Shown: positions 1 through 8,574 of the stretch, piece by piece
Numbering within the stretch: position 1 is the stretch's first letter
Layout: each line of letters begins with the position of its first letter
NCBI GenBank assembly: GCA_041906305.1
Contig: JAYRJL010000002.1
Coordinates: 248,001 to 312,000, forward strand
DNA length: 64,000 bases
From: SHVZ01 sp041906305
GTDB lineage: Bacteria > Pseudomonadota > Alphaproteobacteria > SHVZ01
Direction: 5' to 3'
Made by a program: the position numbers and the translations under genes
The notes under the pieces: generated by a model
What the model was told of the DNA's origin: nothing
Database searches by the model: none
What the model saw: only the letters and a program-made list of their open reading frames with translations

Positions 1-877
1 GGCGGTCGGCATCGTCGAGAGCCGCCGGTCCCGGGAGAACCTCGCGCACGGCGGAATCTCGCACCGCGACAGTGACATGCGCCGCACCATCGGCGGTCAC
101 GATGTCGGGAATGATCTGCCCCGGCTGCAGGGTACGCGCACTGGCCGCAAGGCCGGCGCGATGCTTCAGGTACTCGCCGATCGAGAAGTAGAACTCCTCG
201 TGCAGGGCCTCCGAGGTGCTGAGAACCTCGTCGCCATAGGAGAGTTCGGTCTCGATGCCGGGCAAGGTCGCGGAAATCTCCAGCGCCGGGAAGAACGGCT
301 GCGTCGCAGGCCACGGGTGCTGCGCGATCGCGGCCATGACCTCATGGAAGACGGTCTCGTACTCCGTCTTGATCGGGCCGTCCTCGACAAGCGCCCCCGA
401 CGCATCCTGGACGCGCAGCCAGCCGCAAGGCGTGAGCGTCATCGCATCGAGATGGTCGGTGACCAGCTTGTTGGGGGCGAACACGCGGACCCAGGGTCCC
501 TCGCCCGATCGTACCCGGTAGGCGAGCGGCTCCCTCCCCTTGATGAAGGTGAGTTCGGTCTTCCCGATCATTCCCGCCAGGGGATAAGCCTCCAGGCGGA
601 AGCGGCCATCCGAAGCCGCTTCATGCGCCGGCAGCTCGATGACAAGCGGACCGTTCGGCGACGCCGCCTCTTCGAGGAAATGATGGATCAACGGCTTGTA
701 GGAGCTCCGGATTCTCGCGGTAACGCCGGCTTCCCTCAGCCGCGCCTCCGCCGTGCGGCGCGCCTTGGGTCCTTCGAACAACCAGGCCTCGATCTGGAAG
801 CCGCCGTGACCGTTGCCGAAGCGCTCGACCAGCGCGTCGAGCGTCCGCGGCGCGGTCAGGTCGAGCAGCGTCGTCAC
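1..877 (-). CDS. Unrecognised protein, 3' end cut by the window edge, last gene of the peptide ABC operon
   Basis: An open frame runs on the minus strand from a GTG at 877-875 to the window edge without a stop, giving at least 292 codons. The GTG overlaps the TGA of the upstream ATPase gene (GTGA), so it is translationally coupled to the peptide ABC transporter. I see no signal peptide, membrane segment or P-loop. Recognisable stretches such as EAYPLAGMIGKTELTF and EVLSTSEALHEEFYFS look like a soluble enzyme or binding fold, but I cannot name the family. A peptide- or amide-processing enzyme acting on the imported substrate is a reasonable guess from position only. The coding call is strong and the function is unknown. 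Confidence 0.75.
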   Translation of the reverse strand, partial: MTTLLDLTAPRTLDALVERFGNGHGGFQIEAWLFEGPKARRTAEARLREAGVTARIRSSYKPLIHHFLEEAASPNGPLVIELPAHEAASDGRFRLEAYPLAGMIGKTELTFIKGREPLAYRVRSGEGPWVRVFAPNKLVTDHLDAMTLTPCGWLRVQDASGALVEDGPIKTEYETVFHEVMAAIAQHPWPATQPFFPALEISATLPGIETELSYGDEVLSTSEALHEEFYFSIGEYLKHRAGLAASARTLQPGQIIPDIVTADGAAHVTVAVRDSAVREVLPGPAALDDADR

Positions 878-1871
878 GCGACCGCTTTCGCCGCCTCCGG
901 CTGAACGAAGTGGCAGGCGGTCATGTGGCCGCCGGATGCCACCTCGATCAGGGGCGGCTCGGCCTGGCGGCAGATGTCCTGCGCCATCGGGCATCGGGTG
1001 TGGAACCGGCATCCGCTCGGCGGATTGATCGGGCTGGGCACATCCCCCTTGAGAACGATGCGCTCGCGCCGCCCCCGCGCCTTCGGTACGGGGATCGCCG
1101 AAAGCAGCGCCTGGGTATAGGGATGCTTCGGCGTCGCGTAGAGCTGACGCTTCGGTGCGATCTCGACGATCTTGCCGAGATACATCACCGCGACCCGGTC
1201 GGAGATGTGACGGACGACGCCGAGGTCGTGGGAAATGAAGAGGTACGTCAGCTTGAACTCGGCCTGCAGGTCCTGGAGCAGGTTCACCACCTGCGCCTGA
1301 ATCGAGACGTCGAGCGCCGAGACCGGCTCGTCGCAGACGATCAGCTTCGGGTTGAGTGCGAGCGCGCGGGCGATGCCGATACGCTGACGCTGCCCGCCGG
1401 AGAACTCGTGCGGATAGCGTTCGGCGTGGAACGAGGCGAGCCCGACCAGCCCCAGCAGTTCGGCGACACGCTTCTTCAGGTCCGGGCCAAAGCGCTCGCC
1501 ATGGATCACCATCGGCTCGGCGATGATCTCCTCGACGGTGAGGCGTGGGTTCAGGCTCCCGTACGGATCCTGGAAGATGATCTGCATCTCGCGGCGCAGT
1601 GGCTGCATCTCGGCCGGCGACAATCCCACCGTATCGCGGCCGTTGATCAGGATCTTCCCCTTGCTCGGCTCGATCAGCCTGAGCACGAGCCGTCCGGTCG
1701 TCGTCTTGCCGCAGCCGGACTCGCCGACCAGACCCAGCGTCTCGCCGGCGCCGATCGAGAACGACACGTCCTCGACCGCGCGCACGGCTCCCACCTGCTT
1801 CGGCAGGATGAAGCCCTCGAAGATCGGGAAATGCTTGGTGAGCCCCTGGACTTCGAGAAGCGGCGGCGCGC

Positions 1872-1875
<4 letters not shown>
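874..1875 (-). CDS. Peptide/nickel-type ABC transporter ATPase (DppF/OppF family)
   Basis: Cytoplasmic ATPase of a family-5 peptide importer, 333 aa. Walker A GESGCGKT is at residues 51-58, the signature SGGQRQR at about 159-165 and Walker B LIVCDEP at 178-184. The C-terminal tail GCRFHTRCP is the Cys-containing oligopeptide-transporter extension. The frame is open further upstream, but the ATG at 1875 overlaps the TGA of the preceding ATPase gene (ATGA) and gives MSAPPLLEVQ, the usual family start. It pairs with the DppD-type ATPase to drive the two permeases. The substrate (dipeptide, oligopeptide, glutathione or other) cannot be read from the ATPase. Confidence 0.95.
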
Positions 1876-2873
<998 letters not shown>

Positions 2874-2875
2874 GC

Positions 2876-3769
2876 TCAGTCCTGCGAGATCTTGAGACGC
2901 GGATCGAGCACGTCGCGGAGCCCGTCACCCAGCAGGTTCAGGCTCAGTACCGTAACCGCGAGCGCGAGGCCGGGGATCAGCGTGATCCAGTTCGCATCGC
3001 GGATGTACTGGCGGCCTTCGGCTATCATGTTGCCCCATGTGGGCGTCGGCGGCGGCGAGCCCAATCCCAGGAAGCTCAAGGTCGCCTCGGTCACCACCGC
3101 ATAGGCGAAGACGAAGGTCAGCTGCACGATCAGCGGCGCCATGCAGTTGGGCAGTACGTGCTTGCGGAGGATGCGCCAATTGCTGGCGCCCATGGCGAGC
3201 GCCGCCTGCACGAACTCCATCTCGCGCACGACCAGCACCGAAGCACGCACGATGCGTGCGGTGCGAGGAATGTAGACGGCCGCGAGCGCGATCGCGGCGG
3301 TCATGCTCGACGGCCCGAGCGCCGCGGCGATGCCCATCGCCAGCAGCACGGGCGGGAACGCCATCAGCGCGTCGGTGACCCGCATCAGCATGTTGTCGAG
3401 GCGCTTGAAGTAGCCAGACGCGGCGCCGAGCGCGACACCGAACACCGCGTTCATGATGACCACTGCCAGACCGATCCCGAGCGAAAGCTGCGCGCCGTAG
3501 AAGATGCGAGCGAGGATGCTGCGGCCGAGATTGTCGGTGCCGAACAGGAACTCGCCGCTCGGCGGACGGAACCGGAAACGAACGGCCATCCGGTTGGGGT
3601 CGGCATCCGTCAGCAGGGCCGCGAAGATCGCGACGAAGGCGACGACGACGAACAGGATGGCGCCGACCATGAAGGCCTTGTGCCTGAGCAGCCGACGCAG
3701 GATCGGATTCCGCTGCAGGAAGCTCCGCTTCGTCGATTCCACCGGGAAGGCTGCGTCAACGGCCGTCAT
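2876..3769 (-). CDS. Peptide ABC transporter permease (DppC family)
   Basis: Inner-membrane permease of 297 aa. After a cytoplasmic N-terminus (residues 1-30) there is a membrane segment around 33-53 (AFMVGAILFVVVAFVAIFAA) and a long second region typical of DppC, then the BPD transport core. The cytoplasmic coupling loop QAALAMGASNWRILRKHVLPN (near 190-210) is the EAA motif that contacts the ATPases. The start at 3769 overlaps the end of the DppB-type gene by 14 bp, which suggests coupled translation and 1:1 stoichiometry of the permeases. Confidence 0.93.
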   Translation of the reverse strand: MTAVDAAFPVESTKRSFLQRNPILRRLLRHKAFMVGAILFVVVAFVAIFAALLTDADPNRMAVRFRFRPPSGEFLFGTDNLGRSILARIFYGAQLSLGIGLAVVIMNAVFGVALGAASGYFKRLDNMLMRVTDALMAFPPVLLAMGIAAALGPSSMTAAIALAAVYIPRTARIVRASVLVVREMEFVQAALAMGASNWRILRKHVLPNCMAPLIVQLTFVFAYAVVTEATLSFLGLGSPPPTPTWGNMIAEGRQYIRDANWITLIPGLALAVTVLSLNLLGDGLRDVLDPRLKISQD

Positions 3770-4706
3770 AGCGCACCCGCGGATCGAAATAGGCGTAAAG
3801 GACGTCGACCAGGATGTTGAGCATCAGGAGCGCACCGGCCACCAGCAGCAGCCCGCCTTGGATCATCGGGTAGTCGCGACGCAGCACCGCCGAGCCCAGA
3901 AGCGATCCGATGCCGGGAACGGAGAAGACGGACTCGATGACCAGGGAGCCCGAGATCAGCACGCTGAAGATGATGCCGATCACGGTGACGACCGGGATCA
4001 TCACGTTCTTGAAGGCGTGCTTACCGATCACGACCCATTCCGGCAGTCCCTTGGCGCGGGCGGTACGGATGTAGTCCTGGCGCAGCACCTCGAGCATGGT
4101 CGAGCGCGTGATGCGGGCAAGCAGCCCGATCTGCAGGAGCGCCAGCGACACCGCCGGCATCGTCGCAGTCTTGAACCAGCCCCAGGGGCTTTCCTGCCAG
4201 GGCACGTAGCCGCCGGTCGGCAGCCATCCCAGATGCACCGAGAACAGGATGATCAGCATCAGGCCGAGCCAGAAGTTCGGCAGCGACACGCCGATCAGCG
4301 CGAAGATCATCGCCCCCTGGTCGGCCCAGGTGTTGCGCTTGAGCGCAGCCACGGCGCCGCAGGCGATGCCGAATCCCAGCGTCAGCACCATCGAGTAGAA
4401 CGCGATCGACAGCGACACCGGGATGCGCTCGATCGTCGCCTCCAGCACCGGCTTGCCGAGAAGCAGCGAGTTGCCGAGATCGCCCTGGACGAGGCCGGCG
4501 TAGAACCGCCACATCTGGATGTGGAACGGCTGGTCGAGGCCGAGGTTCTTGCGAATGTTGTCGAGCTCGGCCGGCGTCGACGTCGGCCCGCCGATCAGGA
4601 TCGCCGGGTCGCCGGGAACCAGCTTCATGATGGTGAAGGAGATGATGCTGACGAGGATCAGCACCGGGATCGACTGGATCAGCCGGGCGACGATATAGCG
4701 GCCCAT
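3756..4706 (-). CDS. Peptide ABC transporter permease (DppB family)
   Basis: Inner-membrane permease of 316 aa beginning MGRYIVARLIQSIPVLILV, the typical DppB first membrane segment. It contains the family motif DPAILIGGPTST after the first segment and the coupling loop IRTARAKGLPEWVVIGKHAFKN (near 210-230). The ending FDPRVRYDGR is also typical. It lies downstream of the binding-protein gene, separated by 142 bp that contain a strong hairpin (4799-4827), and overlaps the DppC-type gene by 14 bp. Confidence 0.94.
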   Translation of the reverse strand: MGRYIVARLIQSIPVLILVSIISFTIMKLVPGDPAILIGGPTSTPAELDNIRKNLGLDQPFHIQMWRFYAGLVQGDLGNSLLLGKPVLEATIERIPVSLSIAFYSMVLTLGFGIACGAVAALKRNTWADQGAMIFALIGVSLPNFWLGLMLIILFSVHLGWLPTGGYVPWQESPWGWFKTATMPAVSLALLQIGLLARITRSTMLEVLRQDYIRTARAKGLPEWVVIGKHAFKNVMIPVVTVIGIIFSVLISGSLVIESVFSVPGIGSLLGSAVLRRDYPMIQGGLLLVAGALLMLNILVDVLYAYFDPRVRYDGR

Positions 4707-4798
4707 TCCCCTGCTCTAACTTTCCCAGACATGCCGGCCCGACGTTGATCCGTCGATCCCGGCCGAGGCTTTGAATCGAGACTGACGAAGATAAGGGA

Positions 4799-4827
4799 AG
4801 CGGGCGGCCTCGAGGAAGCCGCCCGCT
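4799..4827 (-). terminator. Hairpin between binding-protein and permease genes (attenuator or partial terminator)
   Basis: A 10-bp perfect stem AGCGGGCGGC/GCCGCCCGCT flanks a 9-nt loop, lying 22 bp past the stop of the binding-protein gene. On the minus strand it is followed by TTCCCTTATCTT, a weak T-rich tract. The position suggests partial termination or 3'-end protection that would keep binding-protein mRNA above permease mRNA. That role is inference. Confidence 0.55.
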
Positions 4828-4848
4828 GTCACCTCGATACGACTTGGA

Positions 4849-6420
4849 TCAGCCCTTGATGAAGACGTTGGACATGCGCGGGATGCGGAAGGGCTTGAAG
4901 CCTTCCACGTTCGAGCGCACCGCCTGCACCTTGGTCAGCGAGCCGAAGGGCAGCGCCAGCACCTGATCCAGGATGCGAGCCTGACCCGCGGCGAAAGCGA
5001 CCTTGCGCTCTTCCAGGGTCTTGCCGTTCGTGAGCGCCGTGAAGGCCTTCATGAACTCCTCGTCCGGCTTGTTGTCCTTCGGCTTGTAGGTGTTGAACGG
5101 ATGCGCGTGGAAGCGCAGCGCCGCAACGCCGCCGAGCGACGTGTTCGTGCCGTAGCCGGTGAAGAAGAAGTTCCAGCCGTCGTTGCTGTTCTGCTGCTTC
5201 TGCACCGACGCCGGCCAATCCATGACGAGAAGCTCGGCGTTGATGCCGACCGCCTTCAGCTGCTCCGACATGACCAGGGCGGCCGTGTACATGTTGCCGT
5301 AGTCCTGGTTGGTGAGCAGGACGACCTTCTCGCCCTTGTAGCCGCCCTCGGCCAGGAGTTTCTTCGCCTTGTCCTTGTTCTTCTGGTTATAGGTCTCCTT
5401 GCCGGCCTCGGTGTAGAAGGCCTGGCCAGGATACTGGAAGCCGATGTTGAGCTTGTAGGCGCCGTCGGTCGCCGCCTCCATCAGCTCTTCCATGTCCATC
5501 GCCGCCTGGATCGCCTGACGGACCTTGAGATTGTCGGTCGGCGGCGCGGAGAGGTTCGGGATCGCGATCTGGACCCAGAAGTTGTTGAGCGGGGCCAGCG
5601 TGATGTTCTTGTTGTCCTTGAGACGCGCCTGGGCCTTGGCGGGAATGTCCTCCACGCCATGGAACTCGCCGGTCTCGAGGCCGGCGACGCGGGCGCCCGC
5701 CTCAGTCACGATGCGCATGTTGACCGTGTCGACGCAGGCGACCTTGTAGCCGCCGAAGCCGTTGGTGGTCGGGAAGCGCTTGTCAGGCGTGTAGCCGTCG
5801 AAGCGCTTGAGCTTCACATGGCTGTCGGCGACGAACTCGACGTACTCCCACGGACCGGTACCGACCGGCTTCAGCTGCATCGCCTCGGCCGACGCATTCT
5901 CGCGCGGCACGATCACGATCGGCACCGAGAAGGAGCTCAGGTTCTCGATGAAGGTCGGCTGCGCCTGCTTCATCTTGAGGACGAAGGTGTCGGGCGCCGG
6001 CGCTTCCCACTTGTCGACGACGTCGAGGATCCCGCGGTCGATGCCGACCTTCTTGTAGCGGTCGAACGACGCCATCACGTCGTCCGAGGTCATCGCCTTG
6101 CCGTTGTGGAACTTCACGCCCTGGCGGAGCTTGAAGGTGTACATCATGCCGTCCGGCGCCTCGACCACCTCGGCCGCCAGCTCCGGGATCGGGTTCATGT
6201 TCTCGTCGCGGGTAACCAGCGACTCGAACATGTTCATCGCGACGTTACGGGTCGAGATGGTCGACGACGTCATCTGGTCGAGGCTATTGACCTTCGCCTC
6301 CTGGGCGAAGACCAGGTTGCCGCCGGTCTTGCCGCAGGTGAACTGCTGGGCCGAGGCCGGGGCCGCGGCGAGCGCCAGGGCCGATACGGTCCCCAGCATT
6401 GCATAATGTGAAAGACGCAT
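4849..6420 (-). CDS. Family 5 extracellular solute-binding protein of the peptide ABC importer
   Basis: Periplasmic substrate-binding protein (SBP_bac_5, DppA/OppA type), 523 aa. The Sec signal peptide MRLSHYAMLGTVSALALAA is followed by a likely cleavage after APASA. Family landmarks include TFKLRQGVKFHNGKAMTSDD (near 90-110) and VRQAIQAAMDME (around 295). An in-frame ATG exists at 6462, but the ATG at 6420 is preceded by AGGAGG at good spacing and starts the signal peptide directly, so I chose it. It heads the operon SBP-DppB-DppC-DppD-DppF-unknown. Substrate is not predictable from sequence alone. Confidence 0.94.
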   Translation of the reverse strand: MRLSHYAMLGTVSALALAAAPASAQQFTCGKTGGNLVFAQEAKVNSLDQMTSSTISTRNVAMNMFESLVTRDENMNPIPELAAEVVEAPDGMMYTFKLRQGVKFHNGKAMTSDDVMASFDRYKKVGIDRGILDVVDKWEAPAPDTFVLKMKQAQPTFIENLSSFSVPIVIVPRENASAEAMQLKPVGTGPWEYVEFVADSHVKLKRFDGYTPDKRFPTTNGFGGYKVACVDTVNMRIVTEAGARVAGLETGEFHGVEDIPAKAQARLKDNKNITLAPLNNFWVQIAIPNLSAPPTDNLKVRQAIQAAMDMEELMEAATDGAYKLNIGFQYPGQAFYTEAGKETYNQKNKDKAKKLLAEGGYKGEKVVLLTNQDYGNMYTAALVMSEQLKAVGINAELLVMDWPASVQKQQNSNDGWNFFFTGYGTNTSLGGVAALRFHAHPFNTYKPKDNKPDEEFMKAFTALTNGKTLEERKVAFAAGQARILDQVLALPFGSLTKVQAVRSNVEGFKPFRIPRMSNVFIKG

Positions 6421-6594
6421 GATGCCTCCTAGCTCCTGTTCGGACGACAGAAAGACAGTCAAACCGCTGTCCTGGATTTGATTTTCGTTGAGCCTATCGA
6501 AGGTCCGGAGGCAGGCACAAGACGAAACTGCCGGCGCCGGAAACGACGCCCGATGCTTGAAGGCGGCCCGGACGGGGGCTAGAGAGGGCTTAGC

Positions 6595-6684
6595 GGACAG
6601 GTGGCCGAGCGGTTTAAGGCATCAGTCTTGAAAACTGACGTGGGTGCAAGCCCACCGTGGGTTCGAATCCCACCCTGTCCGCCA
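6595..6684 (+). tRNA. tRNA-Ser (anticodon UGA)
   Basis: The acceptor stem GGACAGG (6595-6601) pairs with CCTGTCC (6674-6680), followed by discriminator G and an encoded CCA (6682-6684). The anticodon arm CAGTCTTGAAAACTG carries TGA in a CTTGAAA loop. A long variable arm (GTGGGTGCAAGCCCAC) and GTTCGAATC T-loop follow, as expected for a class II serine tRNA. Its length is 90 nt including CCA. Confidence 0.97.
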
Positions 6685-6785
6685 CCCGTTACATCTAGCT
6701 CGCCGCGCACACCGCGGGCCGACCGCGGGCGCCGTTCCGTCGAGACGACGGTCACCGGCTCGAAGGGAGGAACCACCTCCCCTGC

Positions 6786-7652
6786 TTGCGCTCGGACGCG
6801 CCCAAGACGTATGAGAGCCGACCAGACGAAACCGGGAGACTGGGCAGCGTGCGACGCGCGACCGAGCACGAGAAGAGGCAGCGGCCGACCAATACGCCAT
6901 GGGATCATCTTCCCGTCGGCCTTCTCGCACGTTCGGGAATTCCGCTCTATCGCCAGCTGATGGACGTGCTGGGTGAAGCGATCGTCGAGGGCGTGCTCCC
7001 TATCGGGTCGCCGCTGCCGACCGAGGCCCAGCTCGCCGAACGTTTCGGAGTCAGCCGCATCACCGTCCGCGAGGCGCTGCAGCGCCTCGAGAACGAGGGC
7101 GTGATCCGCAAGCAGAAGGCCAAGAACGCCATCATCCTGGCAAAGCCGTCGGCCGACGCATCGAGCTGGGAAATCAATTCGATCGACGACATCATCGCCG
7201 CCGCGAGCGGTGCCGTGCTCGACATCAAGAGCTACCGCCAGGAAGTCGCGCCGGAGATCGCCCCGGTGCTCGGGCTCCATCCCGACGAACCAATGCACTG
7301 CCTTCGCAGCATCCTGCGCAAGTCGGGCGAGGCCTACGCCGTCTCGACCATCTACTTCGCCCCGGCTGTCGGCAGCCGGCTCCAGCGCCGGCACTTCGAC
7401 GACGTCATCGTCTTCCGCGTCATGCAGCGCGAACTCGGGATCGAGCTCGGCGACGTGCGCATGACCGTCGGCGCCGAGCTCGCCAACGAGAGCCTCGCGC
7501 GCCAGCTCGGATGCGAGAAGGGCGCGCCGCTGCTGCGCACGCGCCTCGTCTACCGCACCACGGACAATCAGCCGGTCGAGGTCGCCCTGACCGAGTATCC
7601 GGCCGACGGATTCCAGCTCAGCTACCGCCTCACGCTGCGCCGTCAGCGTTGA
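6786..7652 (+). CDS. GntR-family regulator with UTRA-type ligand domain
   Basis: Transcriptional regulator. A winged-helix GntR domain (PLYRQLMDVLGEAIVEGVLP through FGVSRITVREALQRLENEGV) is followed by a HutC/UTRA-type effector domain (about residues 125-285) ending VALTEYPADGFQLSYRLTL. The start is uncertain: TTG at 6786 gives 288 aa with an unusually long, charged leader before the winged helix, while GTG at 6849 would give 267 aa, closer to family length. It lies immediately upstream of, and in the same direction as, the SDR/oxoacid-dehydrogenase/TRAP operon. The AT-rich inverted repeat at 7694-7711 between them is its most likely operator. The effector is probably the imported substrate or a pathway intermediate (inference). 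Confidence 0.9.
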   Translation: MRSDAPKTYESRPDETGRLGSVRRATEHEKRQRPTNTPWDHLPVGLLARSGIPLYRQLMDVLGEAIVEGVLPIGSPLPTEAQLAERFGVSRITVREALQRLENEGVIRKQKAKNAIILAKPSADASSWEINSIDDIIAAASGAVLDIKSYRQEVAPEIAPVLGLHPDEPMHCLRSILRKSGEAYAVSTIYFAPAVGSRLQRRHFDDVIVFRVMQRELGIELGDVRMTVGAELANESLARQLGCEKGAPLLRTRLVYRTTDNQPVEVALTEYPADGFQLSYRLTLRRQR

Positions 7653-7693
7653 CTTTCACGGCGCTAAGAAAGCGCTTGCCCATGAGCTCGATA

Positions 7694-7711
7694 TGTCATG
7701 ATATTATGATA
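7694..7711. promoter_or_regulatory. AT-rich imperfect inverted repeat, candidate GntR operator
   Basis: TGTCATGATATTATGATA matches its own reverse complement at 14 of 18 positions, with TCAT/ATGA arms at 7696-7699 and 7706-7709. It sits in a strikingly AT-rich island within GC-rich DNA, between the GntR gene and the operon it probably controls, about 70 bp before the SDR start. No other dyad of this quality is visible in the gap. Confidence 0.5.
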
Positions 7712-7778
7712 ATAAAATGGTCGACCTCGATGTCGGCCCTATAAATAAGTCATCGCCACGGCGGTGACGGGGGGAAGC

Positions 7779-8564
7779 ATGAAGGTCGATCTCAAGGGCA
7801 AAGTCGCTCTTGTGACGGGCGCCGCCCAAGGCATTGGCCTCGCGATCGCCGATACGCTCGGCCGCAACGAGGCCACCGTCGTCTACACCGATCGCAATGC
7901 CGACGGCGCCGCGGACGCGGCCAAGCGCGCGAACCAGCCACTCGGCTTCGCCCTCGACGTCACCTCGCACGAGCAGATCCAGGCCGGGGTCGCCCGCGTG
8001 GTGAAGGAATTCGGCCGCCTCGACATCCTGGTCAACAACGCCGGCATGGGCGTCGCCGCCCACGACCGGAAGACCGTCGAGCAGTTCCGTCCGGAGGCCT
8101 GGGACACGCTGCTCAAGGTCGATCTCACCGGGGTCTTCCTGATGAGCCGCGAAGGCGCCCAGGTGATGGTGAAGCAGAAGTCCGGGCGCATCATCAACAT
8201 CGCCTCCGTTCTCGGGCTGGTTCCGATGCGTCTGCAGAGTTCGTACGTCGCCGCGAAGGCCGGCGTGGTGAATCTCACGAGATCGATGGCGCTGGAGCTG
8301 GCGCCGCATGGCGTGCTGGTCAACGGGATCGCGCCGGGCTCGACCGCGACCGAGGACTGGAAGCGCTGGATCCACGACAAGGGCAGCGAAGCGCAGGATC
8401 TGCACGCCAAGCTGATGTCGCACATCCCGCTCGCGCGGCCCGCATCGACGCAGGAGATCGCCAATGGCGCGTTGTTCCTGGCGGCGCCGGAAAGCTCCTA
8501 CATCACCGGCCATATCCTGACCATCGACGGCGGCTGGACCGCCGGCTTTGCGCGCGACTTCTGA
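7779..8564 (+). CDS. SDR-family NAD(P)-dependent oxidoreductase
   Basis: Classical short-chain dehydrogenase of 261 aa. The nucleotide-binding motif TGAAQGIG is at 13-20, Asp37 at the end of the second strand favours NAD, NNAG is at 86-89, and the catalytic residues are Ser143, Tyr156 and Lys160 (SSYVAAK). The C-terminus DGGWTAGFARDF is typical. The ATG at 7779 follows GGGGGAAGC, a good ribosome site; a GTG at 7764 is in frame but less well placed. As first gene of the catabolic operon it probably oxidises a hydroxyl of the imported sugar acid or polyol. Substrate is unknown. Confidence 0.9.
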   Translation: MKVDLKGKVALVTGAAQGIGLAIADTLGRNEATVVYTDRNADGAADAAKRANQPLGFALDVTSHEQIQAGVARVVKEFGRLDILVNNAGMGVAAHDRKTVEQFRPEAWDTLLKVDLTGVFLMSREGAQVMVKQKSGRIINIASVLGLVPMRLQSSYVAAKAGVVNLTRSMALELAPHGVLVNGIAPGSTATEDWKRWIHDKGSEAQDLHAKLMSHIPLARPASTQEIANGALFLAAPESSYITGHILTIDGGWTAGFARDF

Positions 8565-8574
8565 GGAGAAGCCC

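Noticed and set aside
6595..6684. tRNA-Ser as an integration site for a genomic island
   Set aside because: No integrase gene, no direct repeat of the tRNA 3' end and no base-composition change were seen on either side.
6765..6781. GGGAGG-AACCA-CCTCCC hairpin as a terminator after the tRNA
   Set aside because: There is no T-tract, and the GGGAGG half may simply be the ribosome site for the TTG start at 6786. I could not decide between these, so it is not listed as a terminator.
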